Assembly (NCBI RefSeq): GCF_003952225.1
Contig: NZ_CP034437.1
Location: 2,060,501-2,124,500, forward strand
Direction: 5' to 3'
Origin: Paenibacillus albus
Lineage (GTDB): Bacteria > Bacillota > Bacilli > Paenibacillales > Paenibacillaceae
Length of the DNA stretch: 64,000 nt
In this document: positions 41,053 through 49,216 of the stretch, in pieces
Numbering within the stretch: the first letter of the stretch is position 1
Layout: each line of letters begins with the position of its first letter
Program-made: the position numbers and the translations under genes
The notes under the pieces: generated by a model
What the model saw: the letters and a program-made list of their open reading frames with translations, nothing else
Database searches by the model: none
What the model was told of the DNA's origin: nothing

Positions 41053-41865
41053 ATGCTGCAAACCTTTGATTCACAAGATCCGGTACTCAATCAAATTGCC
41101 GATGAAGTGCAGTACAACCTCATTCATCGCATCTGCGAGTCTAAGCTTTCGAAGTGCATCAAGACAGCTGACGATACTATGATCTATGCCCAGTCAGAAG
41201 GCAACAACGCCTGGTTATGGATCTCGAAACAACTTGCAGAGGATGAGAGGAATCATGTCTTGCATGAGCTTCTTGAGGTTCTCGAAGGACCAACATTACC
41301 AGGTGTAACTGGAGATCCGGTGACGGTAGAACACTTTGCCAGATTGTATTCCGAGGCTAATGCTCTAGAATATTTCACGCATATGACCATGGAAGCTTAT
41401 TCTTGTCCAGGAGTAAAGAAGCCTTCTCATGTAAAAGGAAGCATGCATCCTGCTGCGAAACATCATGTGGAGACAGTTGCGAAATTTCTAGCTGGCTTCT
41501 CCGAAGATGCACATGGAGCGAAGGTTGATCCGGCTAGTCAAATTTCAGCGGCAGAGGGCGCCATTGGGACAGGCAATTTGTATCTCTGGATAGTAGACAG
41601 CCAGCCTGTATCAATGGCGAAAATTGCCCATCGTTCTACTAGACATGCTAGAATCAATGCGGTCTATACGCCGCCGGTATCCCGTAAGAATGGCTATGCA
41701 AGCGCAATTGTAGCTGAGCTTTGCTCGGTCCTTGAAGGGGAGCTCCTAGAGCCGATGCTCTATGCCGATTTGCAGAACCCCGATTCGAATAAGGTTTACC
41801 AAAACATAGGCTTTGTTGCAAGAGGGAACGTTGTTGATATCAAGTTCAAAGCGCAAATCTCATGA
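41053..41865 (+). CDS. GNAT-family N-acetyltransferase
   Basis: 270 residues from the ATG at 41053, with GAGGAGG 8 nt before it; an upstream in-frame ATG at 41014 has no such site. The C-terminal 100 residues form the GNAT core: LYLWIVDSQPVSMAKIAHRS, then RINAVYTPPVSRKNGYASAIVAEL with the acetyl-CoA pyrophosphate loop RKNGYA, and ADLQNPDSNKVYQNIGF, a typical final strand. The N-terminal 150 residues are less conserved and helical. The substrate is unknown. Last gene of the run starting at 38.96 kb. Confidence 0.85.
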   Translation: MLQTFDSQDPVLNQIADEVQYNLIHRICESKLSKCIKTADDTMIYAQSEGNNAWLWISKQLAEDERNHVLHELLEVLEGPTLPGVTGDPVTVEHFARLYSEANALEYFTHMTMEAYSCPGVKKPSHVKGSMHPAAKHHVETVAKFLAGFSEDAHGAKVDPASQISAAEGAIGTGNLYLWIVDSQPVSMAKIAHRSTRHARINAVYTPPVSRKNGYASAIVAELCSVLEGELLEPMLYADLQNPDSNKVYQNIGFVARGNVVDIKFKAQIS

Positions 41866-41879
41866 CCGACTTTCCCGGC

Positions 41880-42062
41880 TAACGAATCGTAGACGCCTTA
41901 TTCGTCCAAATTCAACGGTTGATAAATTTTAACGAACTCCAGCGACGTTATTTGCTGCTATTGCAGCCGAAAGAGGTTGATGGTATCAAAATAACGTTGC
42001 TGAGATTCGTTACATTCGCCGTGTGGGCTATTTATACCAAATAACGCTTCTGGGGTTCGTTA
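41880..42062. repeat. Four 24-nt units as an inverted pair of direct repeats (50-bp pitch)
   Basis: Copies at 41880-41902 and 41930-41953 read TAACGAAYYSYAGMGACG-like, and copies at 41989-42012 and 42039-42062 read AAATAACGYTKCTGRGRTTCGTTA, their reverse complement. Each pair is 50 bp apart, and the two pairs mirror each other about position 41971, so the whole block can fold into a long imperfect hairpin. It fills the gap between convergent GNAT and MocR genes; no gene is seen in 41866-42144. Confidence 0.75.
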
Positions 42063-42144
42063 GCCAGCGAGCGGATCGAGCGAGGGAGAGCGCATTTTTG
42101 CAAAAAGGCGGGTTCTCTTCGTGGTTGGAATCGGTTACGAATAA

Positions 42145-43563
42145 TCAAAGAACTGCAGACCAAGCTTCCCTCAACAATTGCACGCCGCGCTCCATTTCCT
42201 TCTCTTTGATCCCTCCAAAACCTAGATAGATCTTGGGGTTACCACGCGCCGAACGCAATTGAGCATCTTGGCTGCTGTATACGAGCACGCCCTCCTGCCG
42301 GGCTAATTCAATTAATTGCTCGGCACTGACATCAGCAGTGATCGATAACTCGATGTGCAAGCCAGAACCGCTGCTATTGACCGCAACAGAGTCCGGCATA
42401 TGGCTGCGTATGAACCGAATGAGTGCCTCGTGCTTTAAACGATAGATCTTCCGCATCCGCCTTAGATGGCGGTACCAATGACCGCGCGACATAAACAGCT
42501 GCATCGCCCATTGATTCATAGTTGAAGGGCATGAGTAGACTTGAGATAAGGCATGAAGCTTTTCCAATAAGAGCTGTGGTAAAACCATATAGTTCATACG
42601 TAACGAAGGCGTAAACACCTTTGAAAATGTCCCCATATAGATGACGACTCCGTTCTTGTCCAGTCCTTGAAGCGAAGGTATTGGCTTGCCTGATAGCCGA
42701 AGCTCCCCGTCATAATCATCTTCGATAATATAACCGCCATTACTGCTCGCCCACTGAAGCATTTGTTGTCTCATCACATAGGGTAAAGGTTCACCGGTTG
42801 GACGGTGTGAAGGAGTTACATACAGCAAACGGATCTTATTGCCGGTAAGCTCGTGTTCCAGTTCGCCATTGCTGTCCATGGAGAAGGGGACAATGTGAAA
42901 CCTGTTCTGAGTAAAGATCGTTCTGACTTGAGCGATGCCAGGCTTCTCGATGCCAATATGGAGATTCTCCCCGAGCAGTCTGGAAAGTAAATGAATGCTA
43001 GAGGAAATGCCGGTTCCGATGACAATTTGCTCGGGTGAACATACGACTCCACGCGAGTGGCGAAGATATTGTGCCAAGCTCTCTCGCAGCGAATATTCAC
43101 CTTGAGGATCGCCGTATTCATGAAGGGATTGATTATGGAGCGTAAGGGACTCGCCTAATATGGATTTCCATATTCGAAGAGGGAACGAATCTCCATCAAT
43201 CGTTAGCAGACTGAAGTCGATGTAATTTTGTTCCTTATCGGCGTGGTCTTTGGCTACAGGCTCGGTTACTTGTATAGGACGAACAAAGGAATTGGTAGGA
43301 ATGGATGTCCCTGCTAAATAGGGATTAACCACAACTAAACCCGCTCGTTCTTTACTAATCACATAGCCTTCTTCGAGCAGCAAATGATAGGCCGTTTCTA
43401 TCGTCGTTTTGCTAATGTTCAGCTGTCGTCCAAGCGAGCGAATAGAAGGGAGCTTCATGCCGTCTGCGATGACGCCTTCTTGAATCAGTGCTCGAATATG
43501 TTGATACAGCTGTCTATATAGCGGTCCATCTGCATTTGTATGAAAGGAAAAGTTAAGCTCGAT
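42145..43563 (-). CDS. MocR-type regulator (GntR winged helix fused to PLP aminotransferase-like domain)
   Basis: About 472 residues if started at 43563. The winged helix is LYRQLYQHIRALIQEGVI, KLPSIRSLGRQLNISKTTIE and YHLLLEEGYV; the fold-I aminotransferase-like domain has IVIGTGISSSIHLLSRLL, EDDYDGELRL and GTFSKVFTPSLRMNY, where Lys is the PLP anchor. A start at the first in-frame ATG (43458) would cut off helix 1 of the DNA-binding domain. The complete domain needs a start further upstream: between an in-frame stop and 43458 there is no ATG, GTG or TTG, but ATC at 43563-43561 lies 6 nt after GAGGAGGGG. The gene diverges from the DJ-1 gene. It may control that gene. Confidence 0.85.
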   Translation of the reverse strand: MELNFSFHTNADGPLYRQLYQHIRALIQEGVIADGMKLPSIRSLGRQLNISKTTIETAYHLLLEEGYVISKERAGLVVVNPYLAGTSIPTNSFVRPIQVTEPVAKDHADKEQNYIDFSLLTIDGDSFPLRIWKSILGESLTLHNQSLHEYGDPQGEYSLRESLAQYLRHSRGVVCSPEQIVIGTGISSSIHLLSRLLGENLHIGIEKPGIAQVRTIFTQNRFHIVPFSMDSNGELEHELTGNKIRLLYVTPSHRPTGEPLPYVMRQQMLQWASSNGGYIIEDDYDGELRLSGKPIPSLQGLDKNGVVIYMGTFSKVFTPSLRMNYMVLPQLLLEKLHALSQVYSCPSTMNQWAMQLFMSRGHWYRHLRRMRKIYRLKHEALIRFIRSHMPDSVAVNSSGSGLHIELSITADVSAEQLIELARQEGVLVYSSQDAQLRSARGNPKIYLGFGGIKEKEMERGVQLLREAWSAVL

Positions 43564-43581
43564 GGTATTCCCCTCCTCTTC

Positions 43582-43634
43582 TGACCCTTAAATATTGCTT
43601 AAAACTGACCATTTATTAAGGGTCATTCCTATTC
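43582..43634. promoter_or_regulatory. Operator candidates between mocR and the DJ-1 gene
   Basis: TGACCCTTAA (43582-43591) and its exact reverse complement TTAAGGGTCA (43616-43625), with a further TGACC at 43606, direct with and 24 bp from the first. A possible plus-strand promoter TGACCA-17 bp-TATTCT (43606-43634) runs through them. MocR proteins usually bind direct or inverted repeats in the divergent region they share with their target. Confidence 0.55.
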
Positions 43635-43692
43635 TAAACTGGGTTATAAGTTTCCAACAAGATGGAAAATGGATTCCGAGGAGAGATAGCTT

Positions 43693-44259
43693 ATGAGGAT
43701 GGCATTTATATTATTTGATGATATGACAACGTTAGATTTTGCCGGGTTCCATAATGCGGTGACTTGGTTAAAGAAGCGTAATCTCATAGAGGACTTATCG
43801 TGGGATTATTGCTCGAATAAGCAAGAGGTCAAAGACGACAGAGCGATGATCATTCAAGTGGATCGGGTTCTTCCGGTTCTAGCGGAATACGATTTAATAT
43901 TCATCCCCGGCGGTATAGCGACACGGCAATTAATTCACGATTCTACCTTTATTGAATGGATTCGAACAGCTCAAGAAGTGAAATATAAAGTCTCCGTATG
44001 TACCGGGGCGCTCCTGCTCGGGGCAGCTGGGTTTACGAAGGATAAGACCATTACGACAAACCCGTTAGCCTTGGAATTGCTGGAGCCTTATTGCAAGGAA
44101 GTCGTCAAAGCTCGAGCTATGCGAGATGGGGATGTGTTTACCGGCGGCGGAATTACGGCGTCCATTGATCTTGGTTTGTTCTTCATTGAATCCATAACCA
44201 ACAAAGAAGTCGTGCAGGAAATTCAACATTACATGGACTATCCTTACTATAATCTTTGA
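43693..44259 (+). CDS. DJ-1/PfpI family protein
   Basis: 188 residues. Family elements: MAFILFDDMTTLDFAG, IFIPGGIATRQLI and KVSVCTGALLLGAAGF, in which the Cys at the nucleophile elbow is conserved, and RDGDVFTGGGITASIDLGL. The class I glutamine amidotransferase-like fold serves as glyoxalase/deglycase, amidase, isonitrile hydratase or protease in different members; this subgroup resembles isonitrile hydratase/ThiJ-like proteins. GAGGAGAG precedes the ATG. It diverges from mocR and precedes a RidA gene by 24 bp. Confidence 0.9.
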   Translation: MRMAFILFDDMTTLDFAGFHNAVTWLKKRNLIEDLSWDYCSNKQEVKDDRAMIIQVDRVLPVLAEYDLIFIPGGIATRQLIHDSTFIEWIRTAQEVKYKVSVCTGALLLGAAGFTKDKTITTNPLALELLEPYCKEVVKARAMRDGDVFTGGGITASIDLGLFFIESITNKEVVQEIQHYMDYPYYNL

Positions 44260-44283
44260 GAATGCGGGAGAGGAGGAACAACC

Positions 44284-44742
44284 ATGACCGAACAAACAGT
44301 GGCCGAGAGATTGAACGCGCTCAGCATTGTACTGCCACGTGCAAGTGAGCCTGCTGCCAAATACGCGAATGTAGTGAAAGTAAATAACCTATTGTTCGTC
44401 TCAGGGAAGGGACCTGCAGGCCATCCGAAGGGGAAGCTGGGTGGGGAGTTCACTACCGCAGAGGGATATCAGTTCGCTCGACTGGCTGGAATTGAAATTC
44501 TCGCCGTATTGAATTCAGCTCTCTCATCCTTGGAAAATGTGAAAAGAGTCGTTAAGCTGCAAGGGTTCGTGAATGCAACGCCGGACTTCGAAGAGCATCA
44601 TAAGGTGCTTAATGGTTGTTCTGATTTGCTGCTAGAGGTATTCGGAGAGAAAGGCGTACACGCGCGTTCGGTATTTGGAGCTGTTTCGGTAAGGGATAAT
44701 CTTCCGATTATTGTGGATTCGATCTTTGAAGTGGAAGAGTAG
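44284..44742 (+). CDS. RidA/YjgF-family protein
   Basis: 152 residues, slightly longer than RidA proper (about 125), as in YjgH/Rid2-type groups. NLLFVSGKGP, GYQFARLAGIEILAVLNSALSSLENVKRVVKLQGFVN and VHARSVFGAVSVRDNLPI match the family; the Arg in ARSVFG is the one that binds the carboxylate in deaminating members. It should hydrolyse reactive enamine/imine intermediates from PLP enzymes. Its likely operon partner is the DJ-1-like gene, and a PLP-binding regulator lies next door, which together suggests handling of a reactive amine. Confidence 0.88.
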   Translation: MTEQTVAERLNALSIVLPRASEPAAKYANVVKVNNLLFVSGKGPAGHPKGKLGGEFTTAEGYQFARLAGIEILAVLNSALSSLENVKRVVKLQGFVNATPDFEEHHKVLNGCSDLLLEVFGEKGVHARSVFGAVSVRDNLPIIVDSIFEVEE

Positions 44743-44867
44743 AAGGCTGCAGCTATGAACGATAAAGAATAAACCACCTCCCATTTTGATCTGCACCCCT
44801 TATAGTGGACATTGGAAAAACACCTTGGTGTTTAGACCGATGAAAACTATAGGGGGTGCTTTTCGTT

Positions 44868-45263
44868 ATGGCGAAAAAGGGGCAAATTTTTCAGACGTAT
44901 AGCTTTGAGACAAAGAAAAAAGCAATAGAAATGCGACTGCAAGGTATGACGAAGAAGAAAGTAGCAGAAGAGTTGGGGATAACCGATGTGGATCGGTTAA
45001 AGGTTTGGATGCGCCGATACAATCAAATGGGTGACTTCGGGCTGACGGATACTCGCGGGAAGAGGAAAGATTATGCGAATCAAATCAGTTATGTCAGACG
45101 ATTAGAGATGGAGAATGCCGTTCTAAAAAAGTGGTTGGCCATTACGAAGGCGGAGGTGTACCAGAGAAGTGTCGGCTCGTCGAAGAGCTCCGAGAGCATT
45201 TTACCGTTGCAGAGCTTTGTAAAGAAATCGGGTTGTCCAGAAGCGGATTCTACGCTTTTTTAA
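44868..45263 (+). CDS. IS3-family transposase OrfA
   Basis: 131 residues from the ATG at 44868, which follows AGGGGGTG; the helix-turn-helix FETKKKAIEMRLQGMTKKKVAEELGI and a leucine-zipper-like stretch (YVRRLEMENAVLKKWLAI) are visible, as in the IS150 group. It binds the terminal repeats. The frame contains A AAA AAG at 45125-45131, a canonical -1 slippery heptamer that makes the OrfAB fusion transposase. Confidence 0.9.
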   Translation: MAKKGQIFQTYSFETKKKAIEMRLQGMTKKKVAEELGITDVDRLKVWMRRYNQMGDFGLTDTRGKRKDYANQISYVRRLEMENAVLKKWLAITKAEVYQRSVGSSKSSESILPLQSFVKKSGCPEADSTLF

Positions 45264-46015
45264 AACGTAAGGAAGTAAATAAGGATCAGCATGCTAAAGA
45301 ATTAATACGTAAAACGTTTGAACGCTACAAAGGCATCTACGGCTACCGCCAGATTCAGCTGTTCATGCTGCAAGATCACGGCGTTTGGATGAACCATAAG
45401 AAGGTGCTTCGTCTCATGAAAGAGATGGGGCTACAGGCTAAGATACGCCGCAAATACCGTCATATCCGTAAGTGGCATGTAGGTGACCGAGTCGTTAAAA
45501 ATATTCTGGAGCGACAGTTTGAAGCCGATGCACCTAACCAGAAATGGGTCACCGATGTCACCCAATTTCGAGTCGGAGATACGTGGTTATACCTCTCTGC
45601 CATTAAGGACTTATGCCAGAAGAGTGTCGTAGCGTATAACATGAGCTTACGCAATGACAACGAACTCGTCCTTCAGACGTTCTCAAAAGCTTTTGACACG
45701 GAAAAGGACGTGACTGGGCTGATCGTTCACAGCGATCAGGGATCCCAGTACACGTCCTACGATTACCACGACATGCTGCCAAAGGTTGGCGCCCGAATCA
45801 GCATGTCTAGCCGAGGCGATTGTTATGACAATGCCTCAATGGAGAGCTTCTTCTCTCATTTGAAGACGGAAGCACTCTACCCTTATGATATCCGATCCAT
45901 CGAGGATGCACAAAGCAGAATCGAAGAATATATCTATTTTTACAACAACCATCGTCCGCAAAGAAAATTAAATAAGCTGTCTCCGGAAAATTACCGGAGA
46001 CAGCTTATTGGGTAG
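45131..46015 (+). CDS. IS3-family transposase OrfB (integrase, DDE)
   Basis: 294 residues in the -1 frame relative to OrfA, so it is mostly read after frameshifting. It has the IS3 N-terminal helix-turn-helix (LCKEIGLSRSGFYAFLKR), HTH_21 region (KGIYGYRQIQLFM) and the rve catalytic core with the DDE triad: Asp in WVTDVTQF, Asp in IVHSDQGSQYTS and Glu in DNASMESFFSHLK. Nothing is missing, so the element may be active. Confidence 0.92.
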   Translation: MVGHYEGGGVPEKCRLVEELREHFTVAELCKEIGLSRSGFYAFLKRKEVNKDQHAKELIRKTFERYKGIYGYRQIQLFMLQDHGVWMNHKKVLRLMKEMGLQAKIRRKYRHIRKWHVGDRVVKNILERQFEADAPNQKWVTDVTQFRVGDTWLYLSAIKDLCQKSVVAYNMSLRNDNELVLQTFSKAFDTEKDVTGLIVHSDQGSQYTSYDYHDMLPKVGARISMSSRGDCYDNASMESFFSHLKTEALYPYDIRSIEDAQSRIEEYIYFYNNHRPQRKLNKLSPENYRRQLIG

Positions 46016-46085
46016 GGCTTTTTCTAACTGTCCGCTAAACGGGGTCTTGACCATTTTCGAGAGGTGGTTATCTTTATTTAATGAA

Positions 46086-46895
46086 CTAGCCCATCATCAT
46101 CTTGCCGACAGCCGACTCTGCTTCTTCCTCGAACGCTTTCGCGTCGACCATCCAAGGCGTCACGCCGAGCAGCATTTTGCGCATATTGCTTGTTGCTTCG
46201 GATTGAATTCTCTCGGACGGCTCATAGCCAGGCCATGTGCGCAGCGCGGATTGAGCATAGTTGTAAATCAGCGAGCGGCGGGTCACGTCGGACAGATTGT
46301 TCAGCGCCGAGTGGTAGGTGTAGCCGTTGAAAATAACAGCCGTACCTTTCTTCACGTTCATCCGCGCGTGACCAGGCAAGTCCTCTTGCTTCTCGACCTT
46401 CGGCAGATCGGCATCCTTCATGTTATTGCTTCCCGGCAGGAATGCCAGACAGCCGCCGTCGTAAGGAACATCGGAGAGGAAGTAGAACACCTTAATCATC
46501 CACGGCACTTGCTTCTCGCCGATGAACATCTTCGTCGAAGTATCGCGGTGCCAGTTCGTATGCGACACTTTGCCCGGAGGCTTCAGCAGGGCGTCGTTGT
46601 CGATCATCACGAAGCTGTTGCCGATCAAGTCGCGCATAATGTTCATCATCCGCTTATGCTCCATCAGCTGCAGGAAATCCTCGCCGTATTCGATAATTCC
46701 GCAAATTTGTTTCACATGATTCAGTTGGCCAGTAGCCGGGTTCACGCGATTATTCGTTTCGAATTCAACGAACGCTTCGTCGATTCGGTCATTGTACAGG
46801 TTTACTTCTTCTTCGCTCAGGAAATCGTCCAGGACGAGAAATCCGTCGCGTTCCCACATCAATTGCTGTTCCTCAGTTAGTCCGTGCAAGCTCAT
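46086..46895 (-). CDS. Phytanoyl-CoA dioxygenase (PhyH) family protein
   Basis: 269 residues. It opens EQQLMWERDGFLVLDDFLS, typical for PhyH. Iron ligands: His and Asp in TNWHRDTSTK and His in GYTYHSALNN; Arg in VTRRSLIYNY binds 2-oxoglutarate. PYDGGCLAFLPGSNNM is the strand after the first ligand pair. The length and sequence are close to those of ectoine-hydroxylase-like bacterial members, but no ectoine genes are near. GAGGAGG precedes the ATG. An AraC-type gene lies upstream on the same strand and may control it. The IS element lies just downstream, 32 bp away. Confidence 0.9.
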   Translation of the reverse strand: MSLHGLTEEQQLMWERDGFLVLDDFLSEEEVNLYNDRIDEAFVEFETNNRVNPATGQLNHVKQICGIIEYGEDFLQLMEHKRMMNIMRDLIGNSFVMIDNDALLKPPGKVSHTNWHRDTSTKMFIGEKQVPWMIKVFYFLSDVPYDGGCLAFLPGSNNMKDADLPKVEKQEDLPGHARMNVKKGTAVIFNGYTYHSALNNLSDVTRRSLIYNYAQSALRTWPGYEPSERIQSEATSNMRKMLLGVTPWMVDAKAFEEEAESAVGKMMMG

Positions 46896-47028
46896 TAATA
46901 CGTCCTCCTCATTAGCGGATCGCTTTATTTATCTTTATTTTAAAGGATGCCGAGGGGATGTAAAATAAAGCAGATTGCCGACTATACACCATAAATTGCT
47001 GTTCTAAAGCAAAGGCTAGCCCGCCTGC

Positions 47029-47901
47029 TTATGAACGTCTTAAATTCCGCCGGAAGTCGCGGGGCGATTCATGCTGGACCTTGAGAAAAGCGTGCAGGAA
47101 CGCATTATAGCTGGCAAAGCCGCTCTGAATGCTGATCTCGTTAATGGAGTGAGAGGTGCTGATCAGGAGCCGCTTCGCATGATGCACCTTCTTCATCAGC
47201 ACATATTCCTTTGGCGTCACACCGTATTGCTTCTTGAATTGGCGGATAAAATGGTACAAGCTGAGCCCGGCAATGCCTGCCAGATGCGATACGTCCTCAA
47301 AGGTCAAGTAGCTCGCGTCAATGTAGGCCTTCGCACGCTGCAGCGATTCGGGCTCTGCTCCGCCATAGCCGGAATTGGCGTGGCTGCCGCTAAGGTCGCG
47401 CCGAATACGGTAGAATTCGAGCAAGAACTGGTAAAGAAGCGCGGAGATGGGCAGCTCCTGCGGCGCATCTTCATCCTTCATCAGCGTAATGATCTGTTCG
47501 AGCAGCACGTTTAGCTCGCTCAGCGAAGCGGGCGACGATTGTAGCATCGAGTAAGCCCCTTCGCCGAAAAGCCTCGGCCAATAGTGCTCCATATCGATGC
47601 CGTCGAAGACGAGATAGTACATCTCGAACGGATTATTCTCTTCGGTCTTGTACGCATGCGGGACGCGCATGTCGTGAATGAGACAGTCGCCTTCGACAAT
47701 GTCGATCCATTGGTTGGCATGCTTGAAGGTGCCTTTGCCTTTGGTGACGAACAAGATTTCGTAGGCGGGATAATAGTCGCGATAGTAGGCGAAAGCACCG
47801 TGCGGCGCGTCATATCCGCCGATAAGACCGTGAAACAGCTGGCTGCGTGCGAACTCGCTCGGCGTGCCGATGTATTGGTAAGATGCCAGAGGTGAGGTCA
47901 T
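47029..47901 (-). CDS. AraC-family transcriptional regulator
   Basis: 290 residues. Cupin-type sensor domain: YYRDYYPAYEILFVTKGKGTF and GDCLIHDMRVPHAYKTEENNPFEMYYLVFDG. C-terminal AraC region: LTFEDVSHLAGIAGLSLYHFIRQFKKQYGVTPKEYV and INEISIQSGFASYNAFLHAFLK. Such regulators respond to sugars; here the next gene downstream on the same strand is a PhyH dioxygenase, 133 bp away, which may be its target. The start has GGATGC-type spacing only. Confidence 0.92.
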   Translation of the reverse strand: MTSPLASYQYIGTPSEFARSQLFHGLIGGYDAPHGAFAYYRDYYPAYEILFVTKGKGTFKHANQWIDIVEGDCLIHDMRVPHAYKTEENNPFEMYYLVFDGIDMEHYWPRLFGEGAYSMLQSSPASLSELNVLLEQIITLMKDEDAPQELPISALLYQFLLEFYRIRRDLSGSHANSGYGGAEPESLQRAKAYIDASYLTFEDVSHLAGIAGLSLYHFIRQFKKQYGVTPKEYVLMKKVHHAKRLLISTSHSINEISIQSGFASYNAFLHAFLKVQHESPRDFRRNLRRS

Positions 47902-48082
47902 ACAAGCATCCTTTCGAAGTTTCGTTTGATGCCTTCATTATAGCGTGGATTCGTTGCTCGCGTCAGGCGCTGCTTAGTAGAAGGACGATAAGCGCTGAGG
48001 TAAGCTCGGCGAACCTCGGCTCCGGAGCTTTTTGGCAAAATTGACGAAATGTAGAATTGTGAATGAAAATGCCTTTATGGAA

Positions 48083-48111
48083 TAGGCATTGGGCACAATA
48101 AAAGGTATAAT
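48083..48111 (+). promoter_or_regulatory. Promoter of the inorganic pyrophosphatase gene
   Basis: TAGGCA (48083-48088), 17-bp spacer, perfect TATAAT (48106-48111), about 40 bp ahead of the start. A small inverted repeat ATGCC/GGCAT overlaps the -35. Confidence 0.65.
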
Positions 48112-48151
48112 ACCGATAGGGATTCAAAACTATTAATCAATAAGGAGCATC

Positions 48152-49084
48152 ATGATGTCAAAAACATTGATTTTCGGTCACAAAAACCCGGATACAGACA
48201 CGATCTGTTCTGCAATTGCTTACGCGGATTTGAAAACAAAGCTTGGCCAAGAGGTTGAAGCAGTTCGTCTTGGCGAAGTGAACGGCGAGACGCAATATGC
48301 GCTCGACACGTTCAAAGCAGCAGCACCTCGTCTCGTTGAGACGGTTGCAGGCGAAGTAAGCAACGTAATCTTGGTTGACCACAACGAGCGTCAACAAAGC
48401 GTGAGTGACATCGACCAGGTGCGTGTTGTTGAAGTTATCGACCACCACCGTATTGCTAACTTTGAGACAAGCCACCCGCTTTACTACCGCTGCGAGCCAG
48501 TGGGCTGTACGGCGACAATTCTTAATAAAATGTACAAAGAGAACGGCATCGCAATCGACAGCAACATCGCTGGTCTGATGCTGTCCGCGATCATCTCCGA
48601 CTCCTTGCTGTTCAAATCGCCGACTTGCACGCCGGAAGACGTTGCAGCAGCTCGCGAATTGGCAGCAATCGCAGGCGTAGACGCTGAAACTTACGGCCTC
48701 GAAATGCTGAAAGCCGGCGCGGACCTGAGCCAGAAGACAGTTGCTCAGCTGATCTCCATCGACGCGAAAGAATTCACGATGGGCAGCTCCAAGGTTGAAA
48801 TCGCGCAAGTAAACGCAGTTGACGTGAACGATGTTCTGTCCCGTCAAGCTGAGGTTGAAGCGTCGTTGAACCAAATCATCGCGGACAAAGGTCTTGACCT
48901 GTTCATGCTCGTCGTAACGGATATCCTTAACAACGATTCCGTTGCAATCGCGCTTGGCAACAAGGCTTCGGCTGTTGAAACAGCGTACAACGTGAAGCTT
49001 GACGATAACAAAGCGGTTCTGAAGGGCGTCGTTTCCCGCAAATCGCAAATCGTTCCTGTATTGACTGAAACGCTGAGCAAGTAA
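48152..49084 (+). CDS. ppaC: Manganese-dependent inorganic pyrophosphatase (family II)
   Basis: 310 residues, the standard length. DHH-family motifs: [19 protein letters not shown] (metal-binding His and Asp), [22 protein letters not shown] and, at the C-terminus, [14 protein letters not shown] with the SRKxQ substrate loop. It hydrolyses pyrophosphate to phosphate in the cytoplasm and drives biosynthetic reactions. AAGGAG lies before two adjacent ATG codons. The coding sequence is unusually rich in favoured codons, in keeping with a highly expressed housekeeping gene. It has its own promoter and terminator. Confidence 0.95.
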   Translation: MMSKTLIFGHKNPDTDTICSAIAYADLKTKLGQEVEAVRLGEVNGETQYALDTFKAAAPRLVETVAGEVSNVILVDHNERQQSVSDIDQVRVVEVIDHHRIANFETSHPLYYRCEPVGCTATILNKMYKENGIAIDSNIAGLMLSAIISDSLLFKSPTCTPEDVAAARELAAIAGVDAETYGLEMLKAGADLSQKTVAQLISIDAKEFTMGSSKVEIAQVNAVDVNDVLSRQAEVEASLNQIIADKGLDLFMLVVTDILNNDSVAIALGNKASAVETAYNVKLDDNKAVLKGVVSRKSQIVPVLTETLSK

Positions 49085-49109
49085 GACCGATTGCTCTGCA
49101 TATCGGAAA

Positions 49110-49139
49110 GCCGCATCCCTGTGGGATGCGGCTTTTTTG
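49110..49139 (+). terminator. Terminator of ppaC
   Basis: GCCGCATCCC-TGT-GGGATGCGGC, a 10-bp perfect stem followed by TTTTTT, 25 bp after the stop. Confidence 0.92.
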
Positions 49140-49177
49140 CGTTTACGAGACTGCAGCATCAGGAAAGCTGCATAAAC

Positions 49178-49204
49178 AAATAAAGGCTGCCAAGAGGCAG
49201 CCTT
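49178..49204 (-). terminator. Terminator of the alpha-mannosidase gene
   Basis: On the minus strand AAGGCTGCC-TCTT-GGCAGCCTT followed by TATTTGTTT, 13 bp past the GH38 stop. Confidence 0.85.
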
Positions 49205-49216
49205 GTTTGTTCACAC

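Larger units (their letters stand above)
44787..46053 (+). mobile_element. Complete IS3-family insertion sequence (IS150-like), about 1267 bp
   Basis: Two overlapping transposase frames are bounded by imperfect inverted repeats: TGATCTGCACCCCTTATAG at the left and, read inwards, TGGTCAAGACCCCGTTTAG at the right; both continue with a GGACA...GAAAAA segment. The ends start with TG and end with CA as in the family. TTT flanks both sides and may be a 3-bp target duplication, though the flanks share CCATTTT and the limits are therefore uncertain by a few bases. It interrupts no recognisable gene. Full-length reading frames suggest recent activity. Confidence 0.85.

Noticed and set aside
46008-46880. 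Long plus-strand open frame opposite the PhyH gene (290 codons), and similar shadows at 35162-35986 and opposite ppaC at 48158-49159
   Set aside because: They lie exactly antisense to well-supported genes, have no ribosome site and encode Arg/His/Cys-rich sequence without domain features.
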